This document shows positions 24,801 through 36,570 of a stretch of DNA of 64,000 nucleotides, in pieces (position 1 is the stretch's first letter; each line of letters starts with the position of its first letter). A program made the translations under genes and the position numbers. The notes under the pieces are model-generated. The model searched no databases. It was not told the origin of the DNA and worked only from the letters and a program-made list of their open reading frames with translations. The stretch covers positions 54,140,914 to 54,204,913 of the forward strand of contig CM053267.1 in assembly GCA_028583415.1 (NCBI GenBank). Reading direction: 5' to 3'. The stretch comes from Protea cynaroides (Eukaryota; Streptophyta; Magnoliopsida; Proteales; Proteaceae).

Positions 24801-25714
24801 TAAATGCATCAAGCACTCATCAAGGATCCCATAATGAATCCTTCAGATCGCCCAATGGACTCTATAAAGGTACAGTTCCTTTCTAGATAAGAGTGCACCA
24901 TTCAACTGGTTGGCCGTGAGAATCTTATTTATTGAAGGATGCATTATTCTAGAAGATATATGCCAAATGAGAAGTTGTATCAAATTCAACAAGGGGATAA
25001 GTAGCCAACTATGTGCTTCTTACTTTCCACTTCAATAACTGTTAATTTGAAGATTACTACCTACCCAAAAAAAAAATGGAGATTACCAATATTTTAAAGA
25101 TTACCAATATTGCAAGGGGGTACATTCTTTGCCCACTGATCTATATCTAATGCAAGGCTGATCCAAAAAGCAGAAAATTAACACAAAAGGGATGGACAAA
25201 ACCATCCAGTAATTCAACAGCCAGACAACTATAGCTCACATATTTCGACATCTAGAATACTGACTTGAGTAAAACAAGAAAAAAGATAATAGACATACAT
25301 TAGGGGAGCATTGAATGCTTTTGTAAGCACAGGCCATATAACATTGTTTAAATCCAGCATAATTTGTTTTCTTTTTGCAATGTAGTGAATGTGGTTTTCT
25401 TCACTTTAAGGATTTCTATCATTTCCTGTCTTAACAAAGCAGTTATTCATATAAAAAAATTCATTTTTTTTTTCTCTTTATGAGTAAAAGTACCAGTGGT
25501 TAGTTGTTGGATTATTATAGTTGGAGTCGGGTTCAATCCCAGGTGCAACTCCCACAGACTTCAGAACAGGGATGGGATAATCATAAACAACTTTTTTTCT
25601 TGGGTAAGTTAATCATTCACAACTTGATTTGGGAGAGGAGGAACACCCACAGTTGGGGGGGGGGACAGCAGCAGACATGTAACATCTTATACTGAAAAGG
25701 CATATGTTCCTTAC
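24801..25714. other. Intron 1, segment next to exon 1
   Basis: AT-rich intron sequence leading (on the minus strand) away from the exon 1 donor at 25714. It contains a short G run at 25657-25664. No element boundaries were recognised. Confidence 0.4.
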
Positions 25715-27078
25715 CACTTTGCTAGCTTCTGGATTCTCTCCTCCATTTCCATCCGCAAGACTCGTGGCCTATCCTTCACATCAGTGAATACCTCAAAAGA
25801 CTTGAAGGCAGCCCTTTCAAACTCCAAATCACTATCATCAACTATGTGAGAGGAAGAGTTGCTTCTATTTGTTAACCTAAAATTCTTCCTTGAAGATTTA
25901 TATCCAGTGTCCTCAGCTCGAGTTTGGTACCTACTCAGGCTTTGACGTGTTACACTACTTCCAGAACGAATTTTTTCTGTTTCAAAAGCATTGTCATCCA
26001 AAACAAATTGCAGTTGGTTCCCAGTAGGCCTCATCTCTTCCAATTTCACATTAGCAGCCTCAGAATGCTCCAACTTGCTTCCTACTTTGCTTTTAGAAAC
26101 TAATTTTTTACTCAAAACTTCATTGAATACATTCTCAGAGTTACCCTTACTATTTTGGTTCAGCTGTTTCTTATGTACTTTTATGGAACTTTCTTTAAGG
26201 CCAAGTTCTTGATGCCTCAGAACTGCATTACCACTTAACTGCTTAACAGCTTTAGATTTTCCTTTGCTATCTACCATTCGATTGAATCCAAACTCACCAA
26301 AGTTATTTTCTATACTAATAGCCTGATTTCTCATCCATCTTCCATTTGTTTTGCCTAGTTTCCTCTTATCCCCATCCCCATTCAATGCCCTTCCAACCTT
26401 TGAATTCGCATCACTTGTTCTGTCATCCAATTTATTTTGGCTTAAAGGATGGGTTTTAGTTACATCTTCCATTCCCACCACATCCGACTTACTATGGTTT
26501 TTGAGCCCTCTATTACCTCTTTTTATATAGCCTAAATTACCTCTCCCCTGACTTTCACTCCCGGAGCCTTGACGAATCCTCTCAGGTAACTCATCCCCTT
26601 CCTTGGAAATAGCATTTTCAGATCGATGTGAATGCACCTCAGACCCACCTAAGTTCAACTTTTCTTCATTTCCATCCAAAACGGGTGATCTCTGAAGATC
26701 ATTTGCTCTAGAACCCTTCTTTGAATGATGCCCGTTGGCATCTTTGATTCGGTACTTCTCCCTAACAGTCCGAACTGACTCCATAGCCTTCAAATAATCA
26801 TCAAATGTCGGCTTAAACGCCAATTCCTTCTGTAGAAGCCCGTCATTAACTGAATCCTTTGATTCTCCCTTCAATACAGCTTTAGTTATTCTGCAATTGG
26901 ATGATTTTAAACAGAAATTCCAAATGTAGCTCACTTTCTTCGTTTTGATAGAGACACCGAACATGGGTTTCGCATAAATCGCAAACCCGTGTAAGGAAGA
27001 ACATTGCGACCGGGGAAACCCATTTCGATCCAAACTAGATATACCCATTCGCCCATTTCCCAAGAGTATCTCCATCAC
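25715..27078 (-). CDS. EMB2279: EMB2279-like PPR protein, exon 1 (N-terminus)
   Basis: First coding exon, read right to left from the ATG at 27078, giving about 454 residues. It closes at 25715 on a consensus donor (gtaagg on the minus strand), leaving two bases (TG) that the single leading G of exon 2 completes to a Trp codon. The first ~60 residues are poor in acids and rich in Ser, Lys and Arg, like a chloroplast transit peptide; the rest is a charged, low-complexity linker. The conserved block FKPTFDDYLKAMESV lies near residues 85-105 and the exon ends at the edge of the PPR array. I recognise the protein from memory as the Arabidopsis At1g30610 (EMB2279) type, a P-class PPR family expected to bind organelle RNA; paralogue DG1 (At5g67570) is the main alternative. 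The start is the first ATG of the open frame; the next Met is the adjacent codon. No stop interrupts the exon, so the gene looks functional despite its transposon-filled introns. Confidence 0.85.
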
Positions 27079-27838
27079 ATCACTCTAGGCACCGAAACAT
27101 CATCATAGTTAAATAAAAATTGAGACTAATACCCTGAAGCAACTCCAAATCTGTCCTTACCAAACTTCGCTGGTTTAAATCCGATGAAATAAATAGATTG
27201 AAATTGAGAAATACATGGAAATGTATACAGGTTTGAATTCTTCAATAGACCATGAAACGAGTACTTATCAACACCATCTTCTGGTTTTTCCACGAAGCCC
27301 TAAAACTGCTCTGGCGAATTTAGTTCTAAGGGTTTTGAAACTTACAGTCACCTGGCCTCCGCACTTAGCGTCTTAGACCCTGAAGTCGAGCTGCTAGGTA
27401 CCAGTGATGCTCAGTTTGGATTCTGGACTCTGCAAGCGAGAGACAATGGATGGATAAAACTGGAGTACTATACTACTATTTGAATCCTTGGCTCATTGGA
27501 TTCGGAGGTTTTTTTGGTCATTATGGTTGTTGCCTTGTTGGTTGGGTTAAAACCGTTGAATTGGGATCTTTTTTATTTAGGAAGCCTATGATGACCGCCT
27601 TAAATGACACACGAAGACAATTGGTGCCGTTGGATCCGTCTCTCATTTTTACCCAAAGAAAAAGAAGATCCGTTTCTCATCCATAGTAAATTTGGAAAGA
27701 CAAGCTTTAAAACAGGGATTGAAATTTGGGTTTAAAAAAGATACGGCATTAATACACACGTGTTTAATATGGGAACTTTTTTTACTAAAAATACAGACAT
27801 ATATTCATTGTACTCTACATCATTCAACAAATAAAATA
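27079..27838 (-). promoter_or_regulatory. Upstream region of the PPR gene
   Basis: This stretch separates the PPR start codon from the MULE at 27839 and so should hold the 5' leader and the proximal promoter, transcribed leftward. I see no clear TATA box or transposon boundary in the first 400 bases. The last ~100 bases (27740-27838) become AT-rich and share a gtgtttaatatgg word with 31975-32000 beyond the MULE, hinting that the MULE landed in an older repeat. The open frame at 27450-27686 on the other strand has no recognisable content. Confidence 0.35.
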
Positions 27839-28229
27839 AAGAAATTTTCACCTATCACATAAAAAAGATTTGGACAAATCACTTACCACCCAAGTTTTTT
27901 AAAAAAATATCTATCACCCAAATTATACAAACATTAGTCCATTAACTAATTAAAAATAGTTGAAATTGTATGTAGACGTTTATACTCCTTTCTTCTTCCT
28001 TTCTGTTTCTCTGCAAAAAATAAAAAAAAAAAAAAGAAACCCTAACAGGCTCTAACCTGAAACATTCATTTCACGGGCTCCAATCTGAAACCGACGCTAC
28101 CATGGCTGAAGAGTGGTAGAGAGCATGAGCGGAGCACCAGAAATAATTGATCCGTTCGAGAAGCTTGCCACACACCTCCAAAAGCGAACTTCCTTCTGCT
28201 AACAATGAAGAAGCTTGTGATTTCACAAT

Positions 28230-31200
28230 TTGTTGCACAAATCGAAAGTGAGCATTTACGCTTCAGCTTCTTTGTTGTCCATAGCTACATGGCTTTGGAT
28301 GAATCCCTTGCTGAGTAAAGGTTACAAATCTCCGCTAAAGACCGAGGATGTGCCATGTCACACCCCAATTATGGACTAACCAGTGGTGTGATGAACCTCC
28401 ATGAGAACCAACGGTTCAAACCAAGATCTCGTATAGGTTGTGCCCATTCGGTTAAACCAAATACATCCCAGAATGATAATCAGAGTAAATAAACGATACC
28501 AGAAGTCTTTATTAATAATGAACTGAGTATCTAACAGTGATAATAAATAATTGAATCCACTTATTCCCAAATAACTCAAGACCTCAAGTAAAATAATTAA
28601 TTACATGTTTCAGTAATCAAAATAACTAAACTAATCAAAGATACATTGATTGCACTCGCATGATAGATCATGCGCTTCCACCAGTAGTTCTCCATCCATA
28701 GCTGCTACGTGTCCATACGTGGGCGCATTTATATAATCTTCTACGGTGGGACCTGCATCAACAATTAAAAATATTCGACATCGAAAAGATGAGCACACAT
28801 CACAGCTCAGTGAGCAAACAAAACAATACGAAAACATATGCATACATTCAATTCATATATTTGGTATGATTTTAAGTTTACAATGTGCTATAGAAAGGAT
28901 TGGTGGTCACCGCACCTCTATACACGAGTGTGTGAATCCGTCCAATGGATCAAACACTATTGCCGTCCTACATGCACCCACCATAGAATAGAGATAGAGC
29001 TAAAGTGTCCGGATCACACACAGTCAACACTTCCCTTGATGCCCTACCCATACCAATACGTACACTCTTATTTGCAAGGGTTTGCAAACTAGGCTGACAA
29101 CTAACCAATCTTAATGCCATCCAATGTATCTAAGGCCTCACCCCAGCATCCCTCAATACGTCCATAGAAATAGAGCTAAGGCCCCCCGGTAGAGTCAAAT
29201 ACCACAAGGTCCGAGACCACCTCCCTTGATGCCCTACGCCATAATAGTTATGCTAAGGTAATTGCGATACGACATTGTCAATGGGCAAGACTTGAGTAGA
29301 GATAGAGCTAAAGTTTGGTGATTAGGCTGAACCACAATGCCATGTCCTCCCCTTGATACTCCACTCGCATCTAACACACTAACCACACACATAATCACAT
29401 GCCTATTCCTAGCATCATCATCATCATATTATAAATAGACAAATAAATATGCATGAGCAGAAATAACAGTAATATTGGATGACATGTGAGATGCACATTA
29501 CAAACAAGCAAGCATATAATCAATCATGGTATTGGACACAATAAAATAAAATAGTTTATTATTATCCAATTAGTTTAGGTCTTGTTCCCTCACCTTTAAC
29601 GATGTTCAATCTTCTCCAAGCTTTGTAAATCATTTTTGAACCACTTGAAAACCTGAGAAATTTATGAATTCTAAATTAAGGTTCAAGTTCACCAAACTAA
29701 AATAGTTAGAATCCTAATCTGAAGCTAAACAGGTTTTCTAAAACCGTGTGGTCGCAGATGTGGCTGCACCTATGGTCTCAATTTTTGCGACTACAGGATG
29801 TGTGGTCAATACATGTGGTCACATATCATACGACCATACCTTCTCTGGGACCTTTTCGAGAGTGTGTGGTCGATCATGTGAACCTCGTGTGGTTAACCAT
29901 AGCTGCGACCACACGAAGTTTTGGTTGAATTTCATCCTTAGTCCAACTCCTTCATGATTCGATTCCTTGGTTTATCATTAGGGTCATTCCTATGATTGAT
30001 CTATGGCCTTTAGTTCATAATATTTGCAAAATCCTTGGTTTTAGCCTACTCTCCATGGTTTTTATCTGAGATTTGCTCATGGAGTCTCATGGTTGAGATC
30101 CTACTTTGATTCAACATCTCAATTTCAATGGAAGATTCTATTATCGGTGTTCTACTGTTACAGAGAAAGGTTCCATACCTTAAGTTTATAGAGAACTAGA
30201 GTCTTCTCTGCAACACTTCCTCCTATCCTTCTTTTTCAAATCTCCTTCTCTTTCTTTCTCCCTCTCTCCCTCTCTTTTTCAATTTGGGTTCTAAAAGAGT
30301 ATGAGAGGCTATGGGTCGTCCTTAATATAGAGAAAAACTCTCCATGTAGAGTCCCAATCTAACTAGGAAAGAGATCCCTTTGTTTAGGAAAGTTTCTAAA
30401 ACTCGGAGTCAGTCATATCATCGTGTGGTCGCAGAACCCGTCTACCACACCTCCCAAATATGCGACCACACGTTGGATTTTCAAGTGGTCTCATTTTTCT
30501 TAGGTGTGGTCAACCATACATGCTCAGGTATGCGACCACACACTCCAAATTGGCTGATTTTGGGTCGATTTATGTACCTATCATTGTGATTTTTTCACGC
30601 ACTTGGTTCGCTCGATCTGACCATGATAGAAAAACCTGACATGACATGGTAAGACCGGATTAGTAGAGTACGGGTCTTACATGCCATCTCTTGCCCCTGA
30701 ATATAGGGTTGAGAGAATGTGAGAGCTTTTCGAATCGAATGGGCCCAAATCAGACAATCGATCACAACACCTAGTTCGAACTGCATTGCTCCGTTGTTTC
30801 TGGAAAGAACTCCTCTTCACTGCTTTCCTGGCAATCGTTCATCTCTCTGTCATGTACATGGGTCTAATCTGATCCAAAGGTTCGTTGATTTCACTTTAGG
30901 AACACAAAGCTCCCCTTACGAGGGATACTATCTGATAATTATCCTTCTTTTTGTAAAATTCTTCGAAGTCCTGTGCACTCATCAGTACAATTTCAACTCT
31001 CAGAAGATTGGAATGCTAATTCGATCCTCATTGATCACCTCTCTATACAAGAAGGACATGAGGTTGTCTTGCCCGGCCAAGTAAGAGGATGGGGTCGGAC
31101 TAATCATGAATTACATGGTCGTTGACTCTCAACAGCTCTCCGATATGATGATGCCACTCCACAATCTATGGCTGACGCCGCTCCAAGTGGGCATTGCTCG

Positions 31201-31390
31201 CTCTGCTCTTTAGCTTCATAGGCGTATCCATAATCTAAGCATTTCTAGGGCTCGTTGCGCTTCTAGTGTTCACCGTCTTTGGGACCAAATGGAACAACCA
31301 TTTCCAGTTCAATGTGATGAAGAATCGTGATTCCAGGCTGAAAGACACAAATGAGGTGCTGAAGTACATGATAGTGATCAAATTATAAAA
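28230..31390 (+). pseudogene. Captured ABCC (MRP-type) transporter fragment, split by a solo LTR
   Basis: The left piece (28230-28355) carries the words ATWLWMNPLLSKGYKSPLKT, the entry to the first ABC transmembrane domain of plant ABCC proteins. After the solo LTR the reading continues at 30682 with PSLAPEYRVER, then LLRCFWKELLFTAFLAIVHL, FVDFTLGTQSSPYEGYYLII and HQYNFNSQKIGMLIRSSLIT in 30719-31084, then QLSDMMMPLHNLWLTPLQVG (31130-31190) and FQFNVMKNRDSRLKDTNEVL (31300-31365). This is a membrane-domain part of one large exon; nucleotide-binding domains are absent. Several frameshifts and stops (for example at 31085) break it. The upstream 28040-28230 piece may be the captured gene start. 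Family recognised from memory of ABCC4/ABCC14-type sequences. Confidence 0.8.
28356..30681. mobile_element. Large solo LTR-like element 1 (2.3 kb), inserted in the ABCC fragment
   Basis: Begins TGTCACACCCC and ends GGGTCTTACA, flanked by the exact 5-bp duplication TGCCA (28351-28355 and 30682-30686). It splits the captured ABCC exon, which resumes in register with the left part after it. No gag, pol, primer site or polypurine tract was found, so I read it as a very long solo LTR, although a non-coding retroelement of another kind is possible. It shares ends and several internal words (cagaagtcttta, gcatgagcaxaaataa, aatattggatg) with 32635-36611. A GTGGTCG/CGACCACAC word recurs at 29745-29920 and 30420-30545. 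Confidence 0.75.
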
Positions 31391-31763
31391 ATGAAAAAAA
31401 GAAGTCACATGAAGAACCAGAAACATTATTTTTAAAATGAAAAAAATCAGAGATTTTTTTTAAGTAGATTGCAAAAGTGAGAGAGGAAAGAGAAGAAGAG
31501 AAGGAAGCAGAGGCATTTGGGATAGAACCAATTCCGGTGAAGAAAAAAAAGGCTTTTTTTCCCCTTACAATAAGGGTGTTATTGTCATTCATGTATTTTC
31601 TAACAGCAGACATCAGCAATTAACAGCTCTGTTAGTTGCTTTTGGATCTTTTTTATAAACTTTTGTGTAATTTGGGTGGTAGGGTATTTTTTTAAAAAAC
31701 TCAGGTGGTACGTGATTTGTCCAAATCTTTTTGAGTGGTAGGTGAAAATTTCCCAATAAAATA

Positions 31764-32629
31764 ATAACATATAATACAAATTTATATACAAACAAAACTT
31801 GCAATCCATGAAATTCACATAAAATCAAAATCTCATTAACATAAAACACATATCATAGGCAGAAGGGTTTATTCGGTAGTGGGTTTCAAGGATTTGGAAA
31901 AAAAATTGAAATATTAGGAAAGAGAGAGAGAGAGAGAGAGAGAGAAGGGGAGGATTTTTTTTAATTCCTACTTTTTCATGTTTAATATGGCGTGTTTAAT
32001 ACATTTCAATATAAAAAATACGATTTTTGAGAATCTATGCAATAGTTCCCAAAAATACGATTAAAAATTCGATACATGTATAATTCGCATATTAAACGCT
32101 ACTTTATTAACTATGCTCTCATCTTTGTAGCACGCATCCCTAAAGAGAGAATGCTACTATTCTAGAGTTCGGATCACTTCCATATATATGTACTATCCAT
32201 GGGATCTCATCAATCATCACCGTTGATGTAGTAAGTAACCCACCTCTAGGATGTAGGCCCCACTATATGTGGAGTGTGATAGGATCCAAGTAGGAGGAGG
32301 ATATAAGTTCATGCAACTCCAATTCCATACACTTTTTTTTTTGTTGTGAAAATTGAACTATCGAAACTCAAGGTTATCCTCGTTGTACGACTCGAATAAC
32401 CATGGTGTGGAGTGCAACCAAGATGTCCAACAGACTATGGGTAAAGCCAGTCAGCCAGACAGCCATGCTGTTAACCAATATGGGAATGTCCACCAAAGAG
32501 CAAAACAGAAAATAGGACGCCGAGTGTCGACACCCATACCAAAACTTACACAATTTGGTATTCGGTAAGACTATGTTTGGATGTCAAGAAAAGAAAAGAA
32601 ATATATTTTTGAAATGAATGAGAGACACA
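31764..32629. other. Intergenic, (AG)n tract and older repeat
   Basis: Contains an AG dinucleotide run at about 31919-31945 and, at 31975-32110, AT-rich sequence with repeated tttaatatg words. The latter may be the edge of an older DNA element into which MULE C inserted. The open frame at 32353-32568 is not recognisable. Confidence 0.4.
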
Positions 32630-32811
32630 TAAAGTGTCACACCCCATTTTCCCGTGACTCAGATGTGTGATTGGATGGTCGATAAACGACCCAAAACCCA
32701 CCCAAGACCTTAGAATGCAGTTTTACTTTAACCACATTATAGTCTACAACACAACAAAGCATCCACCACAATCAGAGTACCAACATAAATAAATATCCGG
32801 AAGTCTTTAAA

Positions 32812-32911
32812 TATAATTTTTTTTTATAGGTATGGCCTCAAAGAGAGTTGAACTCATGACCTCTTCATTTTGAGGTATTGGTATTTGCAAACTGAGCTAT
32901 CCCCTTGGGAT
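32812..32911 (-). mobile_element. tRNA-derived SINE with 8-bp duplication
   Basis: On the minus strand the unit begins CCCAAGGGGATAGCTCAGTT (A-box-like), has GGTCATGAGTTCAACTC (diverged B-box) about 40 bases on, then TTTGAGGCCATACC, and ends in a poly-A tail. The direct repeat TCTTTAAA flanks it (32804-32811 and 32912-32919). It is nested inside the 4.0-kb LTR-like element. Confidence 0.7.
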
Positions 32912-34679
32912 CTTTAAACAAAATCTTACTAAGCAAGCTGATGTTCTAATGATAAAATAAATAATAAAAGTGTTATACTTCTCATCAAAACTCAAAACAT
33001 AAGAATAAGTATATAAAATAAATACAAATACATAAATGAGTAAGTCTGGACATCAGTTCGATATCCTAAGTAAACTAAACCTCGAATCAAGGTCAGTTGC
33101 CATAAGCACAGAAATCATACTGATAACTATTCGGGTGTCCCTCAACGTCTTCATCTTCAATGGAAACACCAGCTAAAATAGGAGACTCCACGTAATCGGC
33201 TACAGTGTATTCTGTACCATCATCTAAAAAAGAATTCACAAACGGGAGTGAGCTCTCAAACTTGAGCTCAATAAGGAAGTAAGTGCACACAAGCATGCAA
33301 GGATGAATGTAATAAATGAGTTAATTAATTAGGTCTGGTGTAATGACATGTCACTGCCCTCTCGAGCTTAGCCACAACTTCAACCAAGATCCACTCTCAT
33401 GCAAAGATAGTATAGCACTTCCAATCTCCAAACTAGTCATGCAGCAGTACCACTGATGGGCTCCCATCAGGTCCCAACTTGGTGTCTTATCCAGACCTTA
33501 ACTCGGAGCCTATGCCAATACGTAACCCCCTATTAGCAAGGGTTCAACTCATGGTCTGAATAACCTAACCGCATACATCTATATGCACATCATTGCAATC
33601 TTAGGTTGTACCCCAACAGAAGTCCTAGTCCCAGCTCTAACTGAGCACTATACTCCCACTAGGATACTAGCTATTCAAAGTAGTGTCCATATGGACGACA
33701 CAGTCTGGTGGTCCTCGACCCCATTTCATCCTCTACATAGGCTACATAAACATCATTCTATTCATCACATCATGAAAGTAATATGTACGTATATGCATGA
33801 GCAATAATAATAATATTGGATGGCATATTATTAAGCAATCATACAAACCCTATAACTAAATGCAAGAGAGAATAAGAAGAAGAAGAAAGCTTGGAGAAAG
33901 GAAAAGAGTTTTTGCAGAAGGAGGAATTGCCGTCGGATCCCAACCACTTACATAAAGGAGCCAATGGGTAAGTACCTCACCTCTGTAAAATGATATGTTA
34001 CAATAGAATTATGGACTTAGGATTTTGTTACAAGGAAACTCAGATCTAAAATCATGCCCTCGATCCTAGCATGTTGATTATTGAATTCGTAATGATGACT
34101 ATAATCGTTAAGGGTATAATGAATGAATAAAATAAGAGTTAATGGCTATAGAATGACCATAGGATGAATCTCAAACGTCATACAATAATTAATAAACATT
34201 GAAATTAAAACGGTCCTACTCCCTTACTTGATAATCAATAGGTAACAACAAGTTCCCAATTATTTTCCTTTTCGTGATCCATGCCATTTTCCCTAAAGTT
34301 TATGCATTAATTAATCATTAGTCTTAGAATAGTAATAAAGTAGGCTTATCGTTACCTAGAGGTCTCATCGGTCCTTAGGTAGGGTTTCAAGGTCATAGGT
34401 CCTGGTGCGGTAAGGGTTTGAACCCATACTGGCTTTTCAGGACACCTACTGTGGTTATCCGGTCTCAAATGGGCGGCTCAAGCTTGAGGCTTGTTGTTTT
34501 GCAGCCTCTGGTGTAAAACTAGAGAAAAAACATACTAGAGGTTCCAAGATGATAGGCTACAAGTTTGGAGCCTGCCTCTTGGAGTTGTCCCCTCTTGCTG
34601 GGCTGTTTCTCAAAGGGAGGCTGCAATATCGTAGGCTGCAAATTGCAGCTTGCGGCCTTGCAGCCTCAGGTGGATCTTC

Positions 34680-34830
34680 TATCAAGAGGTTGCAAACCAT
34701 AGGCCGCAAGTTGTAGCCTCAAGGTAGTTTTCACTCGGGAGGTTGCAAACCGTATGCCGCAAGCCTCAAGTGGTTTTCTCTCGGGAGGTTGCCAACCGTA
34801 GGTCGCAAGTTTGTAGCCTGCCGGGATTAT
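34680..34830. repeat. Tandem repeats of a GGTTGCAAACCGTAGGCCGC theme
   Basis: Three consecutive imperfect copies of a 50-60-bp unit: ggttgcaaaccxtaxgccgcaag, then gcctcaagxtxgtttt, then ctcgggag. Looser relatives of the same words extend from about 34480 to 34680 and again at 35520-35620. Confined to the 4.0-kb LTR-like element. Confidence 0.75.
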
Positions 34831-35759
34831 ACCTGTGAATCTCCTTTGTTTTGAATTGAAAACCATGAAATCTAACCTCTTATGGTTTTAGGTCTTTGTG
34901 CAATGCTTGGACTCCTAAATGGTGACCTTTTCTAGGTCCTTCATAAATCTTTCATGTCATTCCATCGGTAAACGAATGCTGTCTGAGCATGCTAACTAAA
35001 TTGGATGGCATTCATTTCCTCCTTTGATCTTAAACCTAAGATGGCTTTCATCATCTGGTTTTACACTTGCATAGAGGATGCTTATCCTTTCTGTACATCC
35101 CTTGTATTGGTCGAAAGTAAATTAGGGGGTTTAGTACACGAACCGACAGCATTTCTGAAGCCTATGGTGTTTGTCCTAGCTGTGAAGCTCCGTTAATGGT
35201 GTTGCAACTTTGAGATAGTGAGTTCCCTTCTCTTTCTCAACACCCTCTCTCCCAAAAATGTAATTAGGGATTATGGGAGCTAATTAAGGATCCCTAATCA
35301 AGTTAACAATGAAAGAGAGAGAGTTTGCTTTGGAGTTGGACGGTAGTTTCCCACTTTCAGTCCAATGCATTTTTTAAAGGCTGCATCACCTAATAGATCT
35401 TAGCCATTCATTTTGTGTTAATTGTTAGGATTGCAATTTGACAATTAGTATGATGGGTCCTACTTGATTTAATATATTTTTTTAATTATTGCCCATGAGA
35501 TAAGGTTTGTGCAACACTCAGGTCGCAGGTCTATGGGCGGCCTCAACCCGCAGGCTTTAAGTGACAGGCCTTAAGTTTGGAGCTTATCAGAGGCTACAGC
35601 CTCAAGTTGCTGCAGCAGCCAGTTTAAGGCCTGTGAACCAATGTGGCAGTTATGGCTCCGTTTCTTGTAGTGATTTGTTTTCGTTTCATCGGAGTATATG
35701 ATAAAAGCTTAAACCGAGTGTTAGACGTATGATAATATCAAATACCGGATCCGGGTTTG

Positions 35760-36570
35760 TAAAATCCTTCTCCGGCTCAAAACCCGTAACAATAACCATG
35801 GGAAGACCCGTAATAGCGTAGAGTTAGCAACTTGACGAAATCTCGCTAGCGAAGTGGTATAGCGGGCGTCAGTGAACAATTTAAGTAAGTGACTGGTCTA
35901 CGCATGGGTTCGAATCCCAAACGAGATGTATATCAAATAACTTATAGTAAGATGGGTTGAATCTTTCGTCAGTAAAGTCCGATAGGAAGGACAAGCAAGT
36001 GGGGCCAGTGGTTAACCCGCAAGGGCTTGACAGCGCCTCTGGAAAGGGATAGAATTACCCGGTGAAGCCTGGCTTTCTATCCATCCTGTGTAAGCTCCAA
36101 TCTAACTGAACTGATGAAAGCTCCATGGTTGTCTTGGGGTTCATAAAACAAGGGTCCGAAGGACAAATAAACAAGAGAATATGGAACTAAACTTTATGGT
36201 TATTTGAATGAGAATTAGGATTAAGAGTAGTAGATGCATCCATCAATTCCAGGATTCCATTCATTATCTAAAGATAAATGACATGAGACTCAAATTGATG
36301 ACTTATTTGCATACCATTCGCTTGTACTGTACTGCCGAAATGGGTTTGTCTTCTCGATGGGGTGGTGGGCAGAGATTTCTCTCTTCTTCGGTGGACGAAG
36401 TGGGCCTTGCGAGTGGTCCCACCATAGAACGAAGAATACGCGATTGAGGATCGGATCACGGTTGTTCGTTCCATGCCCAGCAAGCAAGCCGAACTCATTG
36501 TAGTTTCTGTCCTACCTCTGTCCCGTGTACCAACGTCCCCACTCCAGTATCCCCAAAGTCCAAACTCTTG
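35760..36570. other. Organelle-like insert, possibly nuclear mitochondrial DNA
   Basis: About 800 bases of higher GC and more even composition than the AT-rich host. Stretches such as ggggccagtggttaacccgc and gggatagaattacccggtga, and the tract at 36335-36480, read like plant mitochondrial intron or spacer sequence to me, but I cannot name the locus and this is recall only. Its edges are marked by similar words in the host (aataccggatccgg at 35740-35756 and aatactggattttgg at 36583-36597). It contains the tRNA-like fold at 35840. Confidence 0.4.
35840..35928 (+). tRNA. tRNA-like sequence with an enlarged anticodon region (probably non-functional)
   Basis: The acceptor stem ATCTCGC pairs with ACGAGAT (35921-35927) at six of seven positions. 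Bases T8 and A9, a D-arm GCGA-AGTGGTA-TAGC (loop with the conserved A, G, GG and A) and a T-arm with the canonical loop TTCGAAT closed by GGG/CCC are present, so both internal Pol III boxes exist. Between the D-arm and T-arm there are about 39 bases where a standard tRNA has 21-22, and no normal 5-bp anticodon stem with a 7-base loop can be drawn, so no anticodon is assigned. It may be a decayed organelle tRNA gene, a tRNA with an insertion, or a SINE head. Confidence 0.4.

Larger units (their letters stand above)
27839..31754 (+). mobile_element. Gene-carrying MULE (Pack-MULE) C with an ABCC fragment, 3.9 kb
   Basis: The 9-bp duplication AATAAAATA flanks the element exactly (27830-27838 and 31755-31763). 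Terminal inverted repeats start AAGAAATTTTCACCTATCAC on the left and, on the complement of the right end, GGGAAATTTTCACCTACCAC, and continue for about 100 bases with ggacaaatcac and accacccaa words. Without the nested solo LTR (28356-30681) the element is about 1.6 kb, typical for a MULE that carries host DNA rather than transposase. It lies about 760 bases upstream of the PPR start codon, pointing away from it. Confidence 0.85.

Noticed and set aside
25991..26212. Plus-strand open frame opposite PPR exon 1
   Set aside because: Antisense shadow of a coding exon with a clear protein identity on the other strand.
27740..32110. Possible older hAT-like element surrounding MULE C, based on shared gtgtttaatatgg words
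   Set aside because: The shared words are in direct, not inverted, orientation, and no terminal repeat or 8-bp duplication could be matched.
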